A program made the translations under genes and the position numbers. A DNA stretch of 7,273 nucleotides, from NCBI GenBank assembly GCA_023266165.1, contig JAHFRR010000067.1, forward strand, positions 1-7,273. Reading direction: 5' to 3'. The notes beneath the pieces are model-generated. The model was not told where the DNA came from, did no database searches, and was given only the letters and a program-made list of their open reading frames with translations. Below, piece by piece: positions 1 to 6,653 of this stretch. The stretch comes from Thiotrichales bacterium. GTDB lineage: Bacteria > Pseudomonadota > Gammaproteobacteria > Francisellales > CACEW01. Every line of letters begins with the position of its first letter. Positions within the stretch are counted from its first letter, which is position 1.

Positions 1-366
1 ATAGGACTTGGCTGCGTTCAGGGTTGAGCTGTCTCCTGTATCAGCATAGGACTGAGCAGACGCTAGAGTTGCAGTATCCTTGGTATCAGCATAGGACTTG
101 GCTGCATTCAGAGTTGAGCTATCTCCGGCATCGGTATAGGACTGAGCAGACTCTAGGGTTGCAGTATCCTTGGTATCAGCGTAAGACTTGGCAGAGTCCA
201 AGGTTGCAGTATCCTTGGTATCGGCATAGGAGTTGGCTGCGTTCAGGGTTGAGCTATCTCCGGCATCGGCATAGGACTGAGCAGACGCTAGAGTTGCAGT
301 ATCCTTGGTATCGGCATAGGACTGAGCAGACTCTAGAGTTTTAGTATCCTTGGTATCAGCATAGGA
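1..366 (-). repeat. 45-bp tandem repeats encoding 15-residue units (eight full copies plus the start of a ninth)
   Basis: Read on the minus strand, units begin at 366, 321, 276, 231, 186, 141, 96 and 51, exactly 45 bases apart, and a ninth begins at 6. Two unit types occur: A, SYADTKDTATLxSAQ/K, and B, SYADAGDSSTLNAAK/N. Their order from the N-terminal side is A A B A A B A B. The period never breaks the frame of the surrounding gene. Fifteen-residue repeats are known in the right-handed coiled-coil stalk of YadA-type trimeric adhesins, and similar AYxD...TL.SA units also occur in phage tail fibres. Assignment to either is inference. The array continues beyond the left edge. Confidence 0.95.
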
Positions 367-2850
367 CTTGGCTTCACTCAGTTTCAGATCAATTTCAGCT
401 CGTAAATTTGCATTGTCTGCCATTGTCATTACTGCGGCAGTGGTGCTCGCAACTCCAAGAGTTGCTGTCACACACAGACTAGCTTTGAGGTAGGCAGGTG
501 CTTTTCTTTGGTACATGGGGTTTTCGTAACTAAATTTTTTTAAGTCTTTGTGCGATGTGTTTCGCAAAGATGTGAATTGTGTGGAAACCCTGCTGAGCAT
601 GCTCGCAATCCTTCTGGGCCTGTCCTGTGACTGTGAGAGTTTAGGTGGTAGGGGAATAGTAGTATCTGGAATTTTAGTGTCATTATTATTTATAATATTT
701 TTTTGCTCTAGAGGTTGTTCTGCATTTGTGGTATTGACAGAAATCTCAGAAGGTGGTGTTGATGCACGGTCTGTGGGTGGTGCATCTAAATCTGGGAGAG
801 ATGTTGAGCGGTTTTTTTGGCTGCTACCAACTTTGCTCTCATTTTGTGTATCTTGCGCATTTGAACTGGATTTTACGGGTGTCTTAGGAGGTAGCTCTCG
901 TAATGGTGTTGAAATTTTCGTGGTAGATTTGCGACCTGCTTTATTTGGGGTGCTTGGAGCAGGCCTACGGTGTGATGTGAGCACTGTCTCAGGCGCTGTA
1001 TCAGATTTTTGGTCATCATTCACGTCCACGTCACTATTGTTTCGAGGAACTGGGTTGTGTTTGATTCTGCTCACAAGCGCAGAGTCCTCTTGAACTATGC
1101 GGGTTTGAGGCATATCTGCTTGCTCCTGACGTGGGTCATTGTTTTTGACAGGGGTTTTTATGGGCTTACGAGACTCACTCTCTTTATGGCGGTCTGTTGG
1201 AGCTGGGGCTGTTGTCAAGGATTGATTGATGGCGATTGCAGAGAGCTGTTGCCCGTCATCTTTTGAAGTATCTGCGTTTTGTGCAAGAAGCTCATCGATA
1301 GTTATTGTGTTTTTGGCGGGGGCCTTGGGGATGTTGTGAGGAATGGGTATGGGTGTTGTAAAAGCAGTTTGGGCTGCTTTGTTATCAGTAGGCACGATAG
1401 ATGCTGGAGTTGATTTCATTGCTGCGGTTGCCTCCGCTATGAGGGAGTCAAGATGTTGAAGGCTATTCGAGCTCTCTGTGATATCGGGGGAGACAGTGCT
1501 AAAACGAGGATCCAGCCGTGGATATCCAGACGGCGGGGGACTGCTTGTGTTGGTTGTTGCAGCATGCGTTGTTGTTGCTGAAGCCTCAAATACTGTTAGC
1601 AAGTTTCGAGCCGCGCTTCCCTCGGCAATATCAGGTTCAGGTTTGTTTTTCTGTTCTTGATGAGATTCACCATTCGCTTTCCCTGTGGGTTTGGAAGGTA
1701 CTTGTTGTCCCCATCTGTCTTCTGTTGTTAGAGATGAGGAGGCAACCTGTTTCACAGGTGTTTGGCGAGAGCTAGGTTTTTTCTCTTTTGTGGCGAGTGC
1801 TTTTGGAGGGCTGTCAGCCAGCGATTTTGCATTTTCCGGATGACCGCCGACTTGCTTTCCCTCGGGCAATTCTTCAGATGTAACAGAATTGGTGCTACTG
1901 TCTGTGGACACTGGGATCCATCCGTCCAAATTCAAGATATTTGGTGTGTGGCTGTGTTGTATAATGGGAGGGGAGTTGAGAGTCACATGAGAGGTGGTTG
2001 AAGATGCATGGTGCTCTTGTGTCACACTCCGCTCGCTCTGTTGTTTCTTTGGAGAGAAAGATCTATTCGTGTTGTCGGCAGGGGGAGCTGGGCGCATTTG
2101 GCTATTGACCGGAGTGAGTACCGGGCTTTTCGCGGCATATTGATGAGCGGCGGTTTGAACTTCTTGTCGTTTTCTATTGGCTAATGCCCCTGTGCCTGTG
2201 GGTTCTGTCTTTTGATCCGCATTCGCTATTTGCTGCTCGTATTCAGCTTGGACCAAGGCTTTTAGTCTTGCCTGTTCCTGTGCTTCTTTTTCCGCAAGCT
2301 GTTGGCGTTTTGCCGTTTCAGCGAGTTGTTGGCGTCTTGCAGCTTCAGCAATGATAGGCCTGCTGTTTGTTGGGCGCGGTTGCTCAGGGGTATGTGCTTG
2401 CGAGATTTCATCGGGAAGGGTATTGTTTTTAGGAGCTGAGCCGCGGCTACTTGTGTTTCCATTAATACTCTTTAGCTGTACGACAAACACTGAGCCATTG
2501 TTGGAGGTGTCACGCCCACTATTGCTTTGTTTAATGGATGCTGGTATTCCCTTGCGTTCTTGTTCAGATTTGACTTTTTCTGCTTCAGCTATTCTCCGAC
2601 GTTCTGTCTCAACAAACTGGGCAGCAGTTTGTGAAGGAGCTGCTACACTGGTCTGTGTGTTTTGGGGTATTGGTGTGGATTTGTTAACTGGTAGTGCGAA
2701 TTGTTGTGAGAGCTGTTTGCTCACGTCAGGGATTGCCGTTGTTGTGATGCGTACTTGAGATTGGAAGGTAGGTACGCCCTTAGTGTCCTTAATGTTTGTG
2801 ACAGGTTTTGAGGCCGCTTGAGCGATCTTATTGGCTTGGTCTCCAGGCAT
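1..2850 (-). CDS. Giant repeat-bearing single-span membrane protein of unknown family (C-terminus outside window)
   Basis: Reading the minus strand from the ATG at 2850 gives 950 codons without a stop, and the frame is still open at base 1. An in-frame TAG lies two codons upstream, so this is the first possible ATG. I do not recognise a family. Residues 1 to about 740 are hydrophilic and rich in S, T, P, N, Q and K, with no obvious globular domain, no N-terminal signal peptide and no cysteine that I can see before C793. Two charged helical or coiled-coil stretches stand out, at about 79-100 (VETERRRIAEAEKVKSEQE) and 168-212 (begins EAARRQQLAETAKRQQLAEK). A basic stretch from about 744 to 789 precedes one hydrophobic segment (790-811). 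A short linker follows, then 15-residue repeats from S829 onward. The basic side suggests N-in/C-out topology, with the repeats outside the membrane. Alternatives are a translocated effector or a trimeric-autotransporter-like stalk on an unusual N-terminus. Coding status is near certain; function is unknown. Confidence 0.9.
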   Translation of the reverse strand, partial: MPGDQANKIAQAASKPVTNIKDTKGVPTFQSQVRITTTAIPDVSKQLSQQFALPVNKSTPIPQNTQTSVAAPSQTAAQFVETERRRIAEAEKVKSEQERKGIPASIKQSNSGRDTSNNGSVFVVQLKSINGNTSSRGSAPKNNTLPDEISQAHTPEQPRPTNSRPIIAEAARRQQLAETAKRQQLAEKEAQEQARLKALVQAEYEQQIANADQKTEPTGTGALANRKRQEVQTAAHQYAAKSPVLTPVNSQMRPAPPADNTNRSFSPKKQQSERSVTQEHHASSTTSHVTLNSPPIIQHSHTPNILNLDGWIPVSTDSSTNSVTSEELPEGKQVGGHPENAKSLADSPPKALATKEKKPSSRQTPVKQVASSSLTTEDRWGQQVPSKPTGKANGESHQEQKNKPEPDIAEGSAARNLLTVFEASATTTHAATTNTSSPPPSGYPRLDPRFSTVSPDITESSNSLQHLDSLIAEATAAMKSTPASIVPTDNKAAQTAFTTPIPIPHNIPKAPAKNTITIDELLAQNADTSKDDGQQLSAIAINQSLTTAPAPTDRHKESESRKPIKTPVKNNDPRQEQADMPQTRIVQEDSALVSRIKHNPVPRNNSDVDVNDDQKSDTAPETVLTSHRRPAPSTPNKAGRKSTTKISTPLRELPPKTPVKSSSNAQDTQNESKVGSSQKNRSTSLPDLDAPPTDRASTPPSEISVNTTNAEQPLEQKNIINNNDTKIPDTTIPLPPKLSQSQDRPRRIASMLSRVSTQFTSLRNTSHKDLKKFSYENPMYQRKAPAYLKASLCVTATLGVASTTAAVMTMADNANLRAEIDLKLSEAKSYADTKDTKTLESAQSYADTKDTATLASAQSYADAGDSSTLNAANSYADTKDTATLDSAKSYADTKDTATLESAQSYTDAGDSSTLNAAKSYADTKDTATLASAQSYADTGDSSTLNAAKSY
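418..483 (-). other. Predicted transmembrane segment inside the giant protein (residues about 790-811)
   Basis: The 22 codons contain no charged residue; they run from ASLCVTATLGVAS to VMTMA and are rich in A, T, V, L and M. The basic sequence MYQRKAPAYLK lies immediately before it and DNANLRAEID immediately after. By the positive-inside rule this gives N-terminus in, repeats out. Taken alone, the stretch from M779 resembles a signal peptide, but the frame is open for 778 codons upstream, so it would be an internal signal-anchor. The sequence before that ATG (position 516) shows no ribosome binding site. Confidence 0.7.
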
Positions 2851-2888
2851 CTTCTATTCAACCTATTCTCAAAAATCAAATTCCGCCC

Positions 2889-2916
2889 ATTTTACCATTC
2901 CTTCAGAAAAACTCAA
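2889..2916 (-). promoter_or_regulatory. Candidate sigma70-like promoter for the giant repeat protein
   Basis: On the minus strand, TTGAGT (2916-2911) is followed after 16 bases by TAAAAT (2894-2889). The -10 box ends 38 bases before the ATG at 2850, a reasonable leader length. Both boxes are close to the TTGACA and TATAAT consensus, but the region is AT-rich, so chance matches are possible. The Shine-Dalgarno signal ahead of the ATG is weak (AGG about 11-12 bases upstream). Confidence 0.4.
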
Positions 2917-2933
2917 CAGTCTAAATGAGTTTT
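2908..2933. repeat. Inverted repeat AAAACTCA ... TGAGTTTT overlapping the -35 box
   Basis: Two perfect 8-base arms (2908-2915 and 2926-2933) flank a 10-base loop. The left arm covers most of the -35 hexamer of the candidate minus-strand promoter. It could be a regulator site. It is followed on the plus strand by a T-rich stretch, but no plus-strand gene ends upstream, so a terminator is unlikely. Confidence 0.35.
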
Positions 2934-3083
2934 GATTGGTTTTTTTATTGACTTAACTTGTTTATATTATTTTTTAGGGTAAAAGGGGCTGTCTATCATT
3001 AGGTTTGATGTTGGGAGTGTGAGAGCGGGATTCGCTGCGAATTATTGTATTTATCAATGGAGGATTTGTGTGCGAAATCAGGT

Positions 3084-3101
3084 GAAATTTTTAAAAATTT
3101 C
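3084..3101. promoter_or_regulatory. Perfect 18-bp palindrome, candidate operator upstream of the usher promoter
   Basis: GAAATTTTTAAAAATTTC reads the same on both strands (9+9, no spacer). It ends 10 bases before the candidate -35 box of the usher promoter, a usual place for an activator or repressor dimer. Sixteen of the 18 bases are A or T, so a chance palindrome in AT-rich DNA is a real alternative. Confidence 0.35.
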
Positions 3102-3111
3102 GGAAAAATGA

Positions 3112-3139
3112 TTGCATATTGCTGCAAAGACGTTAAAAT
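3112..3139 (+). promoter_or_regulatory. Candidate sigma70-like promoter for the usher gene
   Basis: TTGCAT (3112-3117), a 16-base spacer, then TAAAAT (3134-3139), 35 bases before the usher ATG. Box spacing, the TAAAAT sequence and the leader length resemble the candidate promoter on the opposite strand. This is a visual call only. Confidence 0.4.
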
Positions 3140-3174
3140 TGCGAGACTCGGATAAATGGGACTTGTGAAAAGCA

Positions 3175-3237
3175 ATGAGATTGAAGCGAAGTCAGCTGGC
3201 GTTAATGCTTGGCATGCTCTCAAGCGCAATGGGGGCA
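3175..3237 (+). other. Sec signal peptide of the usher
   Basis: Residues 1-21 show a basic N-region (MRLKR), a hydrophobic core (LALMLGMLSSAMG) and small residues ending in A-M-G-A before SPQG, consistent with signal peptidase I cleavage around residue 21. This fits delivery to the outer membrane through the periplasm. Confidence 0.75.
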
Positions 3238-5871
3238 AGCCCTCAAGGGGTGACCGCTGTCTCGCTACCCAAAACGCCGCCTCTTCAAATCCACAACTCG
3301 GATGCAAATAATAAATCGAATAATACGTTACAGTTTGCGCCTGGCCCCCCTCCTGGATTTTCAGCGGCGGTTTTAGACCAAGAGCAAACCACCCTGGTGA
3401 GCGTGTATTACGGCGGGGAGTTTGTGGGGAACTTCATGGCGAGCTTCACCCAGAATTGGTTGCAGTTTGCCAATCCCTCTCAAGTGCAGGCAAGCATTCC
3501 AGGTTGGATTCACCCGAAAGCCATGGCCCCTGAGTTTGCAGCGAAGCTCCCTGTGCATACCGATCATGTGTGTCGATTTGACCAGCCGCATCCAGACCCG
3601 CGCTCCTCGTTGTGTACAGGCCTGACGCCCCAAACCATGGGATTGGTTTTTGATGCCAACAACTATAAAGCCTATCTGTTTGTGAATCCAGATCTCTTGA
3701 AGCCTGAGTCATTGACGCAAAAGCCGTTGGCGCCTTCAAGCAGTGGGTTTTCGGTGTTTAACCAGATGGGATTTGCGGTGCAGACCAGTGGGAGCTCTAA
3801 AAATCTGAGCGAAGCGAATAACCTGATGTTGGCCAATCATGAAAATCGGCTGTTCTTGCTCAGTAATTTTAACTACACCCACTCGCAGTATTCCAATACC
3901 TCGTTTTCCCCCGCAGGGTCGAGCAACACGTCGGTGCTCAACATCAGCCAATTTGGTTATGGGCGGGTCATCGATCAAAAAGATTTGTTTCAAGCAGGGA
4001 TTTTAAGTACGATCGGGGATGATTTTATCTCAGGGATGCCCCTGTTAGGAGCCAGCTGGCAGAATTCTTACTGGGGGGTGGGGAATGATACCACGCAGCT
4101 GGTCAGTCAAATGGGAACCCCCGTATATGTCGATCTGACCTTGCCCTCGCAGGTGTCGCTGTATCGAGGCGGAGAGCTGTTGTACTCCACCCATTTGGAT
4201 GTTGGGCGTCAACAGGTGAACACCAGTACGCTGCCGGAAGGGGCGTATATGCTGACGATCAGAACAACCAACTCTTTGGGGCAGGAGAGCACGCAGCAGC
4301 TCTATTTTGTTAAACAACAGAATTTCAGCGATCAGTCCTACCATTATACGGCTATGCTGGGCGCGCAAAGTAAAACAGCAGGATATGGCACTTTCAGCAA
4401 TGCCACCAAGAGTTTTACGGTTTCAGCGCCTCAGTTCACAGATGCACCGCTCTTCAACTATAACGGCACGGTGCAGCTGAGCTCTGCACTGGGCGTGACA
4501 GAAACGTTTTTAAGTAATTTTGAAGGCGTATTCTCATCGACGGGATTGAATTGGTATTTGCCTTATCAATTTAATTTTCAGTTAGGAGGCATGGTCTCCA
4601 ATCAAGAGACGACAGGGGGTATGACAGGATTGTCCTGGAATGACAACAGCTGGAGTGCCTCTGTCAATGCCCTCAAGACCTTCACAAGCCTGTCTCAAGA
4701 CCAGCTCGAGGCACGATACAACAATCCTAGCCAGTATTTTTACCCGATGTCCGGCCAAGACTATACCGTCAATAGCAATCTTCAGTATCGAAATCTTGGG
4801 TTTGGTTATACACTCAGCCAATCTGTACTGGGGGGGCTGAATCGCAGTGGCTCGATCAACTATACCCAAACGCTCTATCAGGGCAGTATGTCCAACGTGT
4901 TTATGATGCTGAATCTGACCAAATCCAATGATGACACTTCCATCAATCTCTCGCTGAACTACAACATGTTCACAGACAACAACTTAGATGCGATGTTATC
5001 GTATGGCTATCAACAGACGCGTATACCCGCAGGCAGTGGCTCGACAGGCTCTTCGACCTCAACCAGCCAGTCGTTCTCAGGCAATGTCACGAAGACGGTT
5101 CAGTTTGATTCATATCACTCGTTGCAAATGGGTATCTCGGGGAATCAACAGGGTGAAACTCGAAGCGTGAACCTACAATCCAGCTATCTCTCGCCGTGGC
5201 TGAACACTGCTGCCAGCTATGCCCGCGCCTATGACAGTGAGGGCGTGACAGGTACGCAGATCCAGTCGACGTTCTCGGGGACTCTGAATACCTCGTTCTT
5301 GTATGCAGACCACCATCTGGGGATGGGATATTCTGGCAGCCAATGGTTTACGGGGATTATCATCAATATCAAAGCGCCAGTGAGTGCGAAAGTAGCCGTA
5401 TATGTAGATGGTACGCAGGTGGCCGTGGTGAATACCAATATGCCGCAACCTATCTTCTTAACGCCTTATAAAACCTATCATATTACGGTGGTGCCTTTGG
5501 GCAGTACGCTTTTGAGCTACAATGCGATGCCCAAAAGCGCGACGTTGTATCAAGGCAATGTCGAAACCATGACATGGTCGATGGGTCAGCAGTATTTGCT
5601 CTTCGCGCAAGTCTATAATGCCCAAAAGCAGCCCTTGGCTAATTGGCTCTTGGAAAACAAAAACGAGTTTGACACCACGGACAACACAGGCTTCTTGCAG
5701 GCGAGTGTGACAACCAACGAGCATGTGTTGACATTCAGGAGCATTGATGGCCAAACGTGTGTGGCAACCTTGCCTGTTGGCATGAAGATTGCCGAGCAGG
5801 TCTCGGTACTCAAAACACCGTTGATGTGTGAGCCGGTTGTGACATCGAGAGCGGCTAAGCCAGCCAGTTAA
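3175..5871 (+). CDS. CS1/TcfC-type (alpha-fimbrial) outer-membrane usher
   Basis: This 898-residue protein should be the outer-membrane pore that receives chaperone-bound pilins from the periplasm and assembles them into a surface fibre. It has a signal peptide (about residues 1-21), a Pro-rich start (near 54-61, APGPPPGF), and an N-terminal domain with YYGGEFVG and a possible disulfide pair C133/C147. A plug-like beta domain follows at about 313-382 (VYVDLTLPSQVSLYRGGELL, then LPEGAYMLTIR). Barrel strands rich in N, S, Y and Q lie on either side, with an S/T/G-rich loop at about 620-636. A CooC/TcfC-like C-terminal domain runs from about 733 (KVAVYVDGTQVAVV), with C862 and C885. The length fits the family. 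An in-frame TGA lies three codons upstream, so ATG 3175 is the first available start; the ribosome site is weak. No chaperone, major pilin or tip adhesin is adjacent. Class assignment is by recognised motifs, without alignment. Confidence 0.85.
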   Translation: MRLKRSQLALMLGMLSSAMGASPQGVTAVSLPKTPPLQIHNSDANNKSNNTLQFAPGPPPGFSAAVLDQEQTTLVSVYYGGEFVGNFMASFTQNWLQFANPSQVQASIPGWIHPKAMAPEFAAKLPVHTDHVCRFDQPHPDPRSSLCTGLTPQTMGLVFDANNYKAYLFVNPDLLKPESLTQKPLAPSSSGFSVFNQMGFAVQTSGSSKNLSEANNLMLANHENRLFLLSNFNYTHSQYSNTSFSPAGSSNTSVLNISQFGYGRVIDQKDLFQAGILSTIGDDFISGMPLLGASWQNSYWGVGNDTTQLVSQMGTPVYVDLTLPSQVSLYRGGELLYSTHLDVGRQQVNTSTLPEGAYMLTIRTTNSLGQESTQQLYFVKQQNFSDQSYHYTAMLGAQSKTAGYGTFSNATKSFTVSAPQFTDAPLFNYNGTVQLSSALGVTETFLSNFEGVFSSTGLNWYLPYQFNFQLGGMVSNQETTGGMTGLSWNDNSWSASVNALKTFTSLSQDQLEARYNNPSQYFYPMSGQDYTVNSNLQYRNLGFGYTLSQSVLGGLNRSGSINYTQTLYQGSMSNVFMMLNLTKSNDDTSINLSLNYNMFTDNNLDAMLSYGYQQTRIPAGSGSTGSSTSTSQSFSGNVTKTVQFDSYHSLQMGISGNQQGETRSVNLQSSYLSPWLNTAASYARAYDSEGVTGTQIQSTFSGTLNTSFLYADHHLGMGYSGSQWFTGIIINIKAPVSAKVAVYVDGTQVAVVNTNMPQPIFLTPYKTYHITVVPLGSTLLSYNAMPKSATLYQGNVETMTWSMGQQYLLFAQVYNAQKQPLANWLLENKNEFDTTDNTGFLQASVTTNEHVLTFRSIDGQTCVATLPVGMKIAEQVSVLKTPLMCEPVVTSRAAKPAS

Positions 5872-5881
5872 GCCAGCCAGT
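5856..5881. repeat. Perfect 13-bp tandem duplication across the usher and map stop codons
   Basis: TAAGCCAGCCAGT occurs twice head to tail (5856-5868 and 5869-5881). The first copy's TAA is out of frame for the usher. The second copy's TAA is the usher stop, and its TTAA junction also supplies the map stop on the other strand. Confidence 0.9.
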
Positions 5882-6653
5882 GCTTCACTAAGTCTTGTTC
5901 TTCTTCTCGCAGGGTTAAGATCTCAACGCCTGTCTCTGTCACCAACACCGTGTGCTCCCATTGGGCAGAGAGGCTACGGTCTTTCGTCACCACCGTCCAG
6001 CGATCAGGGAGAAGGGAAATCGCCCGCTTGCCTGCATTGATCATGGGTTCAATGGTGAAGGTCATCCCGGGAATCATTTTTCTGCCAGTATGGGCTTTGC
6101 CAAAATGCACAACTTGGATCTCATCTTCATGGAACTTGGTGCCAATCCCATGGCCGCAATACTCTTGGACAATGGAGTAATGGTGTTTTTCAGCGAAAGT
6201 TTGGATGGCTTCGGCGATATCCCCTAGGTGTTTGCCAGGCTTGACCTCTCGAATTCCGCGCCAGAGGCATTCTTGCGTGACAGCAGAGAGGCGCTCAGCC
6301 AGGATGGAGGGCTTGCCAATCAGGAACATCTTGCTGGTGTCGCCATGGTATTTGTCTTTAATCACGGTCACATCGATATTGATAATATCGCCATCTTTTA
6401 ATTTTTTATCGCTTGGAATTCCATGGCAGACGACATGATTGACGGAGGTGCAGATGGATTTAGGAAAACCTTTATAGTGCAGGCAGGCGGGAATCGCTTG
6501 TTGAACTTGGGTGATATAGTCATGGCAGATTCGATCCAGCGCTAAGGTTGTCACCCCCGCTTTCACATGGGGGCCAATCATATCCAGCACATCCGCGGCC
6601 AAGCGGCCTGCGACGCGCATTTTTTCGATTTCTTCAGGGGTCTTGATATGCAT
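5868..6653 (-). CDS. map: Type I methionine aminopeptidase
   Basis: A cytosolic metalloprotease that removes the initiator methionine from new proteins when the second residue is small. The 261 residues match the usual short type I form, with no N-terminal extension. The metal ligands of the family are all present: D94 (NIDVTV), D105 (HGDTSKMF), H168 (CGHGIG), E202 (TIEPM) and E233 (QWEHT). The substrate-binding H77 (CHGIP) is also there. The start is ATG 6653, giving MHIKTPEEIEKMRVAG, the typical beginning. A longer in-frame version from 6785 adds 44 residues that overlap idi and do not look like map. Its ATG shares one base with the idi stop (TAATG), so translational coupling is likely. Its stop overlaps the usher stop on the other strand, leaving no space for a terminator between the genes. 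Confidence 0.97.
   Translation of the reverse strand: MHIKTPEEIEKMRVAGRLAADVLDMIGPHVKAGVTTLALDRICHDYITQVQQAIPACLHYKGFPKSICTSVNHVVCHGIPSDKKLKDGDIINIDVTVIKDKYHGDTSKMFLIGKPSILAERLSAVTQECLWRGIREVKPGKHLGDIAEAIQTFAEKHHYSIVQEYCGHGIGTKFHEDEIQVVHFGKAHTGRKMIPGMTFTIEPMINAGKRAISLLPDRWTVVTKDRSLSAQWEHTVLVTETGVEILTLREEEQDLVKHWLA

Larger units (their letters stand above)
2851..3174. other. Divergent intergenic control region, no gene seen
   Basis: These 324 bases separate the two divergent start codons. I see no credible gene: a minus-strand frame starting within the usher gene and running into this region has no ribosome site or recognisable protein. The region is AT-rich, with T and A tracts. It holds a promoter candidate for each side and three inverted repeats, including ATTCGC-T-GCGAAT at 3030-3042; the others are listed separately. 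Confidence 0.75.

Noticed and set aside
24..344. Plus-strand frame encoding a YQHRTEQTLELQYPW-like repeat protein
   Set aside because: It is the antisense of the 45-bp repeat array. The minus-strand frame continues in register for 950 codons, which is the better explanation.
1..366. CRISPR array
   Set aside because: The 45-bp units are contiguous with no unique spacers and encode in-frame protein repeats.
514..516. Separate gene for the repeat protein starting at ATG 516
   Set aside because: There is no ribosome site, and the same frame is open for 778 codons upstream, so one continuous protein is the simpler reading. It is kept as a finding for possible internal initiation.
2262..2462. Minus-strand frame of 66 residues rich in K, Q and N
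   Set aside because: It lies in a different frame inside the coiled-coil part of the giant gene; a shadow of that composition.
548..2758. Several plus-strand frames (for example 548-1093, 1518-1775, 1762-2001, 2351-2758) with hydrophobic or Cys-rich products
   Set aside because: They lie fully antisense to the giant minus-strand gene, overlap one another, and have no ribosome sites or recognisable domains.
2948..2970. TTGACT followed by TATATT/TATTAT as a plus-strand promoter
   Set aside because: The -35-like and -10-like boxes are only about 9-11 bases apart, too close for sigma70, and the usher start is some 200 bases away.
2999..3307. Minus-strand 102-residue frame across the divergent intergenic region
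   Set aside because: It starts inside the usher coding sequence, has no ribosome site or recognisable motif, and covers the likely promoter region.
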